Assembly: GCA_026075535.2 (NCBI GenBank)
Contig: AP026539.1
Location: 7,874,001-7,938,000, forward strand
Reading direction: 5' to 3'
Source: Tricholoma matsutake
Lineage: Eukaryota; Basidiomycota; Agaricomycetes; Agaricales; Tricholomataceae
Length of the DNA stretch: 64,000 nucleotides
Both the position numbers and the translations under genes were made by a program. The stretch's first letter is position 1. The number at the start of each line of letters is the position of its first letter. Below are positions 10,645 through 19,892 of the stretch, piece by piece. A model generated the notes under the pieces. It did not search any database. It was not told the origin of the DNA and was given only the letters and a program-made list of their open reading frames with translations.

Positions 10645-11454
10645 ATGCCTAAACGGCGAACTAGAGACCATACACCACGTTGGGGTCTACACGACCCCTC
10701 CCTGATTATGGGTGACATCTATGACGATGGCGTCCAAGACTACGACACCCGGTACGATCACGACGATCCGGGCGTAGCTACTGCCCTACGGGCAGTTAGA
10801 GATCTATGGGCTGGAGAGGACCTCTCCGACCCTGAGGATGACGAGGACTCTCTTGCTATGCAAGAGGCCCTCAATTACGCCGAGAGCAGCCCCAAGCTGG
10901 CCTCGAGGCAAACGATCGACCGTGTGCTGTGGGCGCAGGACGTCCATGTCGCACATAAACGATGGACTCGCAGTCTCGAACGCGAGGACATGTACACTCA
11001 GGAGCTCGGCATTGCTGAGCTCTTCTATCCGGAGGCATCCCCTGCCCCTTTACCGCCTTTGCCCCCCATCCCTGAGCTGGTGGAGGACGAAGCGCCGTTA
11101 TCTGTGAATGAGAGGCTGGAAATCAAAGCCACCTCTCATGCCATGCTACACCAACTCGACGCGATGACCATGTTCATTGGTACCGTCCGTACATCCGCCG
11201 TTCCCCCTGCAGAGAGGAACGCATGGCGCCAAATGGCCTGGGAGTTATTCACGACCACCTGGCGACTGTCTGAGACGATGTCGGCAGAACTAGCAGCCGT
11301 TCCGACACCTCTCGACCTCACGTCTCCGGCAGCCTTCTGGGCTTCCTATGCGGCGGTGCACACCGCTCAACCAGAGCCTCAATCTGGGGAACCCTCGTCC
11401 CCAGCACGGCGCCGCCGTCCTCGAGGTCCTCGTGGACAGCAGCGCCGCAACTAG
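10645..11454 (+). CDS. NA1-encoded protein of unknown function, 269 aa
   Basis: Intact ORF that I do not recognise. In order: basic start MPKRRTRD; a short block ending in LITGD/LIMGD; an acidic segment (residues ~25-75, including DLSDPEDDEDS); a helix-prone block with ALNYAESSPKLASRQTIDRV and a VLWAQDVHVAHKRWTRS segment; ELGIAELFYPEA and a Pro-rich linker; IPELVEDEAPLS; the domain conserved with NA2 (RNAWRQMAWELFTTTWRLSE, then LDLTSPAAF); and an Arg/Gly/Gln tail (RRRRPRGPRGQQRRN). No transmembrane segment or signal peptide. Homologous NA1 ORFs lie at 29014, 35519, 40064 and 63449. The start is the first ATG in frame and follows CTCTCTCA. A role as an RNA-binding helper for retrotransposition would fit the basic tail but is unproven. 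Confidence 0.8.
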   Translation: MPKRRTRDHTPRWGLHDPSLIMGDIYDDGVQDYDTRYDHDDPGVATALRAVRDLWAGEDLSDPEDDEDSLAMQEALNYAESSPKLASRQTIDRVLWAQDVHVAHKRWTRSLEREDMYTQELGIAELFYPEASPAPLPPLPPIPELVEDEAPLSVNERLEIKATSHAMLHQLDAMTMFIGTVRTSAVPPAERNAWRQMAWELFTTTWRLSETMSAELAAVPTPLDLTSPAAFWASYAAVHTAQPEPQSGEPSSPARRRRPRGPRGQQRRN

Positions 11455-11483
11455 TACAGGGGGCTATCCCCCTCTACGTTCAC

Positions 11484-11505
11484 GGCCACCAAGTAACTGG
11501 TGGCC
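11484..11505 (+). other. NA 3' UTR hairpin just after the stop codon
   Basis: About 30 nt after the ORF stop, arms GGCCACCA and TGGTGGCC form a perfect 8 bp stem with a six-base loop. NA2 has CCACCAA and TTGGTGG (3007-3027 and 21079-21099, minus strand). The NA(-) copy at 28306-28325 has CCACCAC and GTGGTGG. NA3 has GCCAG and CTGGC at about 24511-24524. Both arms change together, the signature of a conserved RNA stem. Confidence 0.7.
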
Positions 11506-11537
11506 ACTATCGGGATGGTGACATGGTGTCGCTCCCC

Positions 11538-11625
11538 TATACCTTCCCCCCACTGCGGGGGGGACGATGTCATCGAGTGCGTGCACATAGGTGCATTTGC
11601 TCGAGGGGGGTCTCGGCCCCCTACT
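11538..11625 (+). other. G/C-rich stem-loops of the NA 3' UTR
   Basis: Two further hairpins follow. C6 and G6 runs pair across ACTGC (about 11547-11565), and GGGGG...CCCCC pairs around TCTCGG (about 11605-11622; a near-perfect palindrome GGGGGCCTTGGCCCCC in the 5818-5836 copy). Further on, CCTCCC-GCAA-GGGGGG (about 11764-11779) has a GNRA-type tetraloop. All are present in most NA copies. Confidence 0.55.
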
Positions 11626-12087
11626 CACGGCGGTCACGGTGAATAACCAGGTGAACAACCACCCGCCTTGTTACTGTCACTCATGCACAACACGGTGATG
11701 GTCCACCTCATTCGTCTGGGGTGGTCAATCCTCGTTGGCTGGAAAAACGCAGATGGTTATTCCTCCCGCAAGGGGGGATTTACGGTGAATTAACACTGCT
11801 GCGCCTGGTCTGGCCTCGGTCGGACATGTGGCTGGGGGACCGTTTGCTCCAGGGGGCGATCTAATGGCTAACTTCGGGAGGGGCGCGCCCCCTCCAGATT
11901 ATTGCCTTTCCTGGCTGAGAGGCCAACGTCTGTGGAACTGCCCGCCTAAAGGTGGCTAAAATGGGGACCTGAGTGGGAGATGGGCGAGGGGAACGCGTAG
12001 ATAAAGTAGTACCCAAGTTTGTACCTCGCTCCGCGGACTGCGTTTGAGCCCCGCGTTACAAATTCTGATCCAAAAAAAAAAAAAAAA

Positions 12088-12643
12088 ATGCCGTGGTCGT
12101 TTCCACTAAGTGGTCCGCATGAATTGAGTGCTCAGGCCCCTGGGGATCCCAGGATGCGTGCCTCACGTTAAAATCGCCACACATGAAGTGTAGGCATGGG
12201 ATCGTCATGACATTCTCAAAGAGGAGCATAATGGCGGAGTGTTGGCTATCTGAGTAGACGTTAGCGAGTAGCATGACGTCCTCCCCTATTCCCAGTGAGA
12301 AAAGGAGGATGTCACAATTATCGATCAGATCTCGTCTGAGACCTGGTCTTAAGTTGGCGATGCTGTTCGCGAAATAGACAGCAACGCGTGGAGGGGCATC
12401 AATACCCGAGGGGCGCACTAACGTTCCCCAATTTGGGCTCATCGGTGCGCCTATAACTTCCTCCCCTTCCCTGTTGTGGGCAGAAGGGGCGTGTCTTATC
12501 AATCACCAGGGCGGCTCTTGGATGAAAAGCAAATCGTAATCATCTACGAAATCGGCCAGTAACGAGTCCATGTACCCCCAATTACGGTTAACATTCTGAC
12601 TAAATATGCGCAACTGCGGTGTAGATCTAAGTCTATCCCTCAT
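12088..12643 (-). pseudogene. LINE-A ORF2, residues 1-~181 (L2, 5' part)
   Basis: N-terminal half of the APE endonuclease, continuing across the NA1 insertion from 9864. The ATG is at 12641-12643. It includes SQNVN, QEPPW and CGDFNVRH. A TGA at 12503-12505 (residue 47, directly after the catalytic QEPPW) replaces an arginine codon (CGA or CGG in sisters). This is the only premature stop I find in ORF2 of L2, so the element was close to intact before it. Confidence 0.9.
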
Positions 12644-14566
12644 TTACGTTCGGCCACTGCGTCCTGCGGGATGGTAAGAAGGAGGGGAGCGAGAGTTGCG
12701 TCTCGTACTCACCTCGTCATAGCGAGCTTTGATCCAATCTCGGTCAAAGCGATGTCGCCAGAAGTTGCATCGACGATCATCCGATGCATGGTTCTTCCGG
12801 CAGTTTATACACCTAGCCGGGTGGGGACAGGCTGCCCCCTCTGGGGTAGCTGGGACGGGAGGGTTCGCCTTGGCGTTTCCCTTACAACACCCTGCAAGGG
12901 CGCGATGGTGCTCCTTGTGGTGTGGACCTGCACAGATCGGACACTTGATCTGTGGAGCTCTGCATGCCTGGGTGGGGTGACCCCACTTCCAGCACCGTTG
13001 GCACATAGGCAATCCAGGGTTCGCCCTGGCAGCCCTAATATAAGCGACGTATCGTCCAAATTGAACGCCCCGACCGATAAGAGCCTTGGCTCGTGCACCG
13101 CTGACTGAGTCAGCGATGTTAAGATAGACGGTGCACGTATCCGACATCTTCGAATCACGTACTACCCGGGGGGGGACTTGTAACACTGCGAGGTCCGATA
13201 TCCCGGACTTCCCCAAGTGAGCAACGACGACGTCAGGCATAAGCGCCTTGTCGTTAGCGACGAATGGCACATCGACCATTTTGAGGTATGATGTGGAAGT
13301 AGGTAATGCTGCGTCTACTTGCAGCGCGAAGGGGAACGCCTTGTGAGCAGCCTCCTTAAAACAACGAAGGTCCTCCTCGGAGGCCACAACGTCTGTAGCT
13401 ACTGAAAGATTACCAGCATGCATTGATGCGGACTGGGCCACTAGTTTAGAGTGGTGCAGACCGAGAGTGACTCGGACATGATCCAAGAAGTCAGCAGGGT
13501 TCGTTTCCGCCCCAAGAGGGGGACGAACGTGCACCAGGACCTGTCGTCTCGACGGTCCATGGACAGTAGGAGAGGGCTTTGCAGCCTTCGGTCTGGAGGG
13601 ACCAACATGCTGCTGTATGTCAGCCAGCCTATCGGTCGGAAGTTCAGGGAAGGCCTTGGCTAGTCGCACAAGGCCATCCATGGAAGTGTTAGGTGCTCGC
13701 CCCCCAGGGAAGCGAGCGACCTGAGCGAAGGTTCCCCTGCCCGAAGGCCTGGTGGACCAGTTCACGGGGGGAGGTGGTCCTCGACCCCATGATGAAGAGA
13801 CACCCCCTGCTGGGGGTTTAGGAAGAGGTCGAGCCCCTTTCGGGCCTCGAATCCTCGCTGATTTGTGAGGGGGGGGGTGTTGCCCATCCCATCCCTCCAG
13901 GTACTCCGTCCTTGGGACGTCGTTAGGATCATTGGTGACAGTGCCCGACCTGAGTCATTTGCTGCCCCCAGCCATTCTGTCTATCACGCTCCGGAGTGTG
14001 GTGTTTCCAGAGTTTCGATCCAAGCCAGCCTCGGCGGCTGCTGCCAGCACCGAGCCCAGTTGTTCCGCTATGAGTTGCCGTTCTTCAGCAGTAGGTCGTC
14101 TAGATCCCGTCCTGTTGAGAACAACTCGGAATCCAGTAGCATACTCTCCCAGGTCACTGGCGAAGGTCTGGGGTCCGCTCCAGTCATCGCTAGCCATCTC
14201 CGTGTCCTGAATGACATGGGAAGAGAGGTTGTCAGCCACTTCATCAGCCCACGAAGCGGGTGTAGAAGGGGTAGCCGGAGGTGCAGGAGACGCAGTCGCA
14301 TCCCTGGAAGATAACGCTGGCACGCTGAAGCGCTGTGCTCGCGGGGTTACTGTGCCTGCCCCATAGGGGGAAGGGGTTGGAGATCCTCTTTGGGTCCTAT
14401 GTGGGCCCACTGAGGGAGCAATCTGTGTGGATCTGCGGCTCGAGGAGAGCCGCAGGGAATCAATGGGGTCGTCGCCAGGAGTTCTGGGCGTACCGGATCT
14501 AGAGGGTCCCCCCTCGTCCATCGCCTCACCCGATCTCCCCCTACTTCTGGAATACGAATCAGACAT
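12644..14566 (-). pseudogene. LINE-A ORF1 (Gag-like), L2
   Basis: Same length as the intact copy (641 codons including the stop) from ATG 14564-14566. N-terminal Ser/Pro/Arg-rich part (GRSGEAMDEG, PTPSPYGAG), a middle domain (LVRLAKAFPELPTD, a likely LINE Gag fold), and three Cys/His knuckles near the C-terminus (CQRCWKWGHPTQAC; CPICAGPH...; CINCRKNHASDDRRC). It is interrupted by a TGA at 13952-13954 where sister copies have CGA, a CpG-type change. Packages element RNA in intact copies. Confidence 0.9.
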
Positions 14567-14694
14567 GCGTTGGTAAGACGCTGGTTATACCGGATCGCTG
14601 GGATCAAGGACGGATTGAGCTGCAAAGTGTGAAAACGGTGTCGACGGAAATTTTTGTGGCTGTGCACGTCGCGGTAAGAAGACAAGAAGCGATG

Positions 14695-15299
14695 AGGATT
14701 ATTGTCCATGAATTCGAGGAAGCCTTCGACAGAGTCTGGGCTTGCACGAGTATCTTTGTGATCTACCTCGGGGCAGATGCGTAGTAGATGGTCCCAAGTT
14801 TGTATGTCAGGACCAAGGCACCAGCATTGGTATTCCCCGTCGAGGGATAGACATTGACGATACTCCCCTATGGGAGCATGGCCAGTAATCATACGAGTTG
14901 AACGGGAAGTCAACGTAGTGTTGCTCCCCATAACTTTCAGCCAGGGCCCACCTTTGTGAGTCGAGGGTAGTACCGGTTTTCCACCTACTCCTTTGAGTTG
15001 GTAGAAGTGCCGGCCACGATACGCCGGGTCCGAGAACCGGGTGTGCCAATCCTTACAAACGGCCTTTTCGACCTGGTTTTTAAGGTAGTCTAAAGACGTC
15101 CACGGGTGTCTGCCCATGGAGATCTTGGTAGATGTAGCAACATCATGAGCCATCTTGTGTATGTTCCACTCGAATTTCGAGGGGACATGCCAGAATGTAA
15201 CATTTCTTTCCTCATCCCCAGCTAGCCAGGGGCGAAGAGAGCGACAAGCGTCCAAGGCAAAGATTTGCCCAGAGCGTGGTTTAGGATCGATTAGGGACT
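14695..15299 (-). mobile_element. LINE-A fragment L3 (ORF2 residues ~1072-1273)
   Basis: Minus-strand piece of ORF2 holding part of RNase H and the C-terminal finger, truncated at both ends. It begins right at the 5' end of L2 and ends at 15299, where four odd bases (TGTG) precede the poly(T) of L4. A 3'-truncated LINE cannot arise from normal insertion alone, so its missing 3' part was separated by a later event. Its first bases (GGATTATTGTCCATGAA) match the cut end of L7 at 20473-20489 with one mismatch. Confidence 0.8.
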
Positions 15300-15303
15300 T
15301 GTG

Positions 15304-15489
15304 TTTTTTTTTTTGGATCAAAAATTTATAACGCGGCGCCTGATCGCAGTCCGCGGTAGAGACGTACAAGCAGAGTACACTACGCCCAGCCCGAGTCCTC
15401 CTCCTGCTGATCTTCGCACCAACCACCTGGATAGCTGCAACGACCACTAAGGGGGCCGCCTTTATCGAGTAAACGGACTTGCCAGTGGT
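15304..15489 (-). mobile_element. LINE-A 3' UTR tail only (L4)
   Basis: Poly(T) 15304-15314 and about 175 bp of LINE-A 3' UTR on the minus strand, ending where plus-strand ORF2 sequence (L5) starts. The two overlap by GGT (15487-15489), a microhomology. It could be a severely 5'-truncated insertion or one side of a deletion/inversion joint. Confidence 0.75.
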
Positions 15490-17027
15490 CACCTGGAGGT
15501 ACCTCGGATTTTTCTTTGATCGCAAGCTCTCCTTCAAGGAGCATACGCGGTTTTATTCCACCAAAGCCCTTACTACGGCAAGGGCAATGGGAATGCTCGG
15601 CAATTCTGTGAGGGGGCTAACCCCTATGCAGAAACGCCTCTTGTACCGTTCGTGTGTCGTACCTATCATGACATACGGGCTCAGACTGTGGCATTTCAAG
15701 GGCGCTCGCATCAAGGGTGTCATCAAAACACTGGCCCAGGTGCAGTCCATCGCTGCTCGCTGGATCCTCGGTGCCTTCAGGACCACCCCTATCAGTGGCC
15801 TGGAAAGTATCGCAGGACTGCTGCCCATGCAGCTGTTACTGCGTCGTTTAGTCGACAGAGGGGTATTCAGAACCCCTCTATTGGCTCCTTCACACCCCCT
15901 AAGAGCTATCTTAGGGCCTAATCATGTCGGCACTACCCATTCTCATGAGCTAGGACTCTGGGGAGGGAACGTGCTCGACACACTCAACCTACAAGGGCCA
16001 TCTGTCGCCTCGGTGGCAGTGCTGGCCCTGGCACCAGGCGATGAATTCAACCCCTTTGGGGAAGAAAACACACCTGGAAACAGAGTGAAGGACCTATTCC
16101 CCACTCGTTTCTCCTCTCATCGCCTCACCTCTAAGGAGGATGGAGCGAAGAACTCTTACAGGAGTGACCTCGACAAGGCCTGGGCTTGATGCTAAATTTC
16201 AAGCTGTCGCCTGTGCTCTTGTCTTCGGGCAGGGGGAACAGGTGGATCACATTGTATCAGCGTCTGGGAGGAGAACCCCCCCGGAAGTTGAACTCTTCGC
16301 TCTCCAACTTGGCGTTTCCGCTGCGTGCAGCAGGGGATGCAAAAAGTTGGTCATCTTTTCGGATTCTACTATGGGCATTGAGTCCCTAATTGATCCAAAA
16401 CCAGGCTCTGGGCAAATCTTTGCCCTGGATGCTTGCCGCTCCCTCCGCCCCTGGCTAGCTGGGGACGAGGAGAGAAACGTTACATTCTGGCATGTCCCCT
16501 CGAAATTCGAGTGGAACGTACATAAGATGGCTCACGATGTAGCTACATCTACCAAGATCTCCGTGGGCAGACACCCGCGGACGTCTTTAGATTACCTTAA
16601 AAATCAGGTCGAAAAGGCCATTTGTAAGGATTGGCACACCCGGTTCTCAGATCCGGAGTATCGTGGTCGGCATTTCTACCAACTCAAAGGAGTAGGTGGA
16701 AAACCGGTACTACCCTCGACTCACAAAGGTGGGCCTTGGCTGAAAGTTATGGGGAGCAGCACTACGTTGACTTCTCGTTCAACTCGTATGATCACTGGCC
16801 ATGCTCCTATAGGGGAGTATCGTCAACGTTTATCCCTTGACGGGGAATACCAATGTTGGTGTCTTGGCCCCGAGATACAAACTCGAGACCATTTGCTATG
16901 CGTCTGCCCCAGGGTGGATCGCAAGGAAACTCATGCAAGCCCCGACACCGTTGAAGGCTTCCACGAGTTCATGGACAATAACCCTGCCCTAGGGTCGTTC
17001 AACTCACTTGCGTGGGATCCAGGATAG
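15487..17027 (+). pseudogene. LINE-A ORF2 C-terminal part with RNase H deletion (L5)
   Basis: Encodes the RT thumb/connection region (TWRYLGFFFDRKL onward) and then RNase H. A 56 bp deletion at about 16187 removes the segment that holds the first catalytic aspartate (the VAVDAS motif in sister copies) and shifts the frame. The remainder, from 16190 in another frame, keeps PPEVELF, FSDST, KMAHD and the CWC...HLLCVC finger to the stop at 17025-17027. Confidence 0.88.
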
Positions 17028-17572
17028 GTTGTGCGCACAGGGCGTATGACCCCCATCTGGTTCTGGCTAGTGTTATCGGTATGTCAGGGTGGCCACAGGG
17101 CACCAGACGAGTCCGTTAACCCTCATAAAGGGGGCCCACCCATGTTCAGGAGCGACTGTCAGGGAGGGGGGACACAAAACTAGGTACCGGTTCGGGGAGG
17201 TGCCTGAGCGCTTCCAGATCCACTGTCGGTTGCGCATTACAGCTCTGCCGCTGAATACGCCTTCCTTTCCGAGCTGAGAGGCTCACGTCGGGGCGGCAGT
17301 ATCCCCTAAATCTTGCACTCATACCCGTAGGGATTCGGGGAACACGACATTGTCAAGTCCGGGTTGTCGGTACGCCACCACTGGCAAGTCCGTTTACTCG
17401 ATAAAGGGGGCCCCCTTAGTGGTCATCGCAGCTATCCAGGTGGTTGGTGCAAAGATTAGCAGGAGGAGGACTTGGGCTGGGCGTAGTGTACTCTGCTTGT
17501 ATGTCTCTACCGCGGACTGCGATCGGGCGCCGCGTTATAAATTTTTGACCCAAAAAAAATAAAATAAAATAA
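15487..17572 (+). mobile_element. LINE-A L5, 5'-truncated, with patterned tail
   Basis: Plus-strand copy from ORF2 residue ~759 through the complete 3' UTR to a tail at 17552-17572 that reads A8-T-A4-T-A4-T-AA rather than pure A. Left flank is LINE-A 3' UTR, right flank is LINE-A ORF2 (L6); no target duplication is visible. Confidence 0.88.
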
Positions 17573-18747
17573 GAGATAGCCTCGTACGACGGGAGGTTGC
17601 GTTGGCAAGTCCAGGACATCAGGTCCCAGGGTCGTCTGTTCATTGTAACCACTTCCTGGATACGGTCGTCGAAGAAGTCGCGCTTTGCATGCCGCATGAC
17701 CTTCCTATAATGCTTCCAGTCCTCGTCATCGCGAGAGGCTCTGTACGCGTCTAGGGCACCACTGCATTCGTCTGTCCACCAACCCTTGGACGACTTGCCG
17801 AGGCGAGATTCCTTGGCATGGTTTTCCCATGCCTTGTTTAAGATTGTTGATATCGCCGAAACGACATCATCGATCTCTGCCGAGGTATTTCCGTGCCAAT
17901 CAAGCCACGGAGTTAAAGCGGAGGAGACAGCATCCTGGTACGACGCTTCCTCCTCGGATCCTTTTTTGATGGACCACTTGGTGACCGGAACCAGAGATCC
18001 CGGGCCAGGTAATACTAATGTCAGGGGAGCGTGGTCAGACGTCCCCCTGGCTTCAGGTACGATCTCACAGTACAATACAAATCTAAGATCTGTAGGTATG
18101 AACATCAGGTCGATCACTGTGGGGTGAAAGCCCTGTTGAGGGGGGAAATGGGTAGGGCCCTCCACTACTGGTAGGGCCCTCGTCAGGCCTAATGCCATAG
18201 CCGTTTCCACTAAGTGGTCAGCGTGAATACAGTGTTCAGGCCCCTGGGGGTCCCAGGAGGCGTGTCTCACATTAAAGTCGCCGCACATAAAATGTAGGCG
18301 AGGAATCAGCATGACGTTCTCAAACAAGAGCGTGATGGCTGAGTGTTGGCTATCCGAGTACACGTTAGCGAGTAGCATGACGTCCTCCCCTATTCCCAGT
18401 GAGAACAAGAGGATGTCACAATCGTCGATCAGATCTTGTCTGAGACCCGGTCTTAGATTAGCGATGCTGTTCACAAAGTATACAGCGACGCGTGGAGGGG
18501 AGTCGATCCCCGATGGGCGCACTAAGGTTCCCCAGTTTGGGCTCATTGGTGCACCTATAACTTCATCCCCTTCCCTGTTGTGGGCAGAAGGGGCGTGTCT
18601 TATTAATTGCCAAGGAGGCTCTTGAATGAATAGCAAGTCGTAATCATCTACGAAGTCTGCCAGTAATGAGTCCATGTAACCCCAATTTCGATTTACATTT
18701 TGACTAAATACGCGTAGCTGGGGGGTAGATCTAAGTCTGTCCCTCAT
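17573..18747 (-). pseudogene. LINE-A ORF2 endonuclease plus linker (L6)
   Basis: ATG 18745-18747. Uninterrupted over residues 1 to ~392: full APE endonuclease with QEPPW, CGDFN and SDH, then the GWWTDECSG linker. Truncated before the RT domain, so no polymerase is encoded. Confidence 0.88.
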
Positions 18748-19892
18748 TTACGTTCGGCCACCGCGTCCTGCGGGATGGTAAGCAGGAGGGGATCGCAAAC
18801 TGTGTTTCGCACTCACCTTGTCATAGCGAGCTTTGATCCAGTCGCGGTCAAAGCGATGTCGCCAAAAATTGCACCGACGATCGTCAGATGCGTGATTTTT
18901 CCGGCAGTTTATACACCTTGCTGGGTGAGGACAGGCTGCCCCCTCTGGGGTAGCTGGGATGGGGGGGTTCACCTTAGCGTTTCCCTTACAACACCCTGCA
19001 AGGGCACGATGGTGCTCCTTGCGGTGTGGGCCTGCACAGATCGGGCATTTGGTCTGTGGAGCTCTGCATGCCGGGGTGGGGTGGCCCCACTTCCAGCATC
19101 GTTGGCAAAGAGGCAAACCAGGGTTCGCCCTGGCAGCCCTAACATAGGCGACGTAGCGTCCAAATTGGATGCCCCGACCAATAAGAGCCTTGGCTCGTGC
19201 ACCGCTGACTGAATCAGCGATGTTGAGATAAACGGTGCACGTATCCGACATCTTCGAATCGCGTACAACCCAGGGGGGACTTGAAGCACTGTGAGGTCCG
19301 ATATTCTGGACTTTCCCAAGTGTGCGATGACGACATCAGGTGTTAAGGCCCTGTCATTAGCGATAAACGGCACATCGACCAACTTGAGGTACGATGTGGA
19401 TGTGGGTAACGCTGCGTCTACTTGCAGCGCAAAGGGGAACGCCTTGTGGGCAGCCTCCTTGAAGCAGCGAAGGTCCTCCTCAGAGGCCACGACGTCTGTA
19501 GCTACTGATAAATTACCAGTGTGCATTGATGCGGACTGGGCCACCAATTTGGAGTGGTGCAGTCCGAGGGTGGTCCGGACATGGTCCAGAAAGTCAGCCG
19601 GGTTCGTCTCCGCCCCGAGGGGGGGACGAACGTGAACGAGGACCTGTCGTCTCGACGGTCCGTGAACAGTAGGTGAGGGCTTTGACGCCTTCGGTTTAGA
19701 CGGGCCTACATGCTGCTGTATATCGGCCAGCTTGTTGGTTGGAAGCTCAGGGAAGGCTTTGGCTAAACGCACAAGGCCATCCATGGATGTGTTAGGTGTG
19801 CGCCCCCCTGGGAAGTGAGCAACCTGAGCAAAGGTCCCCCTGCCCAAGGGCCTGGTGGACCAGTTCACGGGGGGAGGTGGTCCTCGACCCCA
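18748..19892 (-). pseudogene. LINE-A ORF1 C-terminal half, frameshifted (L6)
   Basis: Two frames are needed to read it. A 1 bp loss in the C-run near 19274 (CCCCCCTGGG where sisters have one more base) separates the middle Gag domain from the zinc-knuckle part (18748-19251). All three knuckles are intact. Adjacent TAA-ATG junction with ORF2 as in the other copies. Confidence 0.85.

Larger units (their letters stand above)
9868..12087 (+). mobile_element. NA1 non-autonomous retroposon, full length (copy 1)
   Basis: Starts CGCTCCTTAACTTGTTAC (9868) and ends with the shared tail and poly(A) 12072-12087. Sense layout: 5' UTR ~777 nt, ORF 10645-11454, 3' UTR ~617 nt. Flanked by a perfect 13 bp target duplication inside the LINE-A endonuclease, which proves insertion as one unit by target-primed reverse transcription. 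The terminal tail is diverged in places (TTACAAATTCTGATCC). Confidence 0.95.
5993..14694 (-). mobile_element. LINE-A L2, full length, split by NA1
   Basis: The best complete LINE-A in the window: poly(T) from 5993, 3' UTR ~0.5 kb, ORF2 (6538-9864 and 12101-12643), ORF1 (12644-14566), and a 5' end at 14694 reading CATCGCTTCTTGTC on the minus strand. Without the NA1 at 9868-12087 it is ~6.5 kb, matching L14. Its left flank ends GCAAGGGGGGA and its right flank begins AGGATTATTG, so its own two flanks do not match. They are consistent with ectopic exchange with another LINE-A after insertion. Confidence 0.9.
17573..19892 (-). mobile_element. LINE-A fragment L6 (ORF1 C-terminal half plus ORF2 start)
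   Basis: Minus-strand piece from ORF2 residue ~395 (17573) up to ORF1 residue ~285 (19892), truncated at both ends. Right end is cut by the poly(T) of L7 within the sequence for WGRGPPPPV. Left end abuts the tail of L5 with no target duplication. Confidence 0.88.

Noticed and set aside
15304..17572. L4/L5 as a twin-primed (5'-inverted) single insertion
   Set aside because: L5 has its own complete 3' UTR and tail, which an inverted 5' segment from twin priming would not contain.
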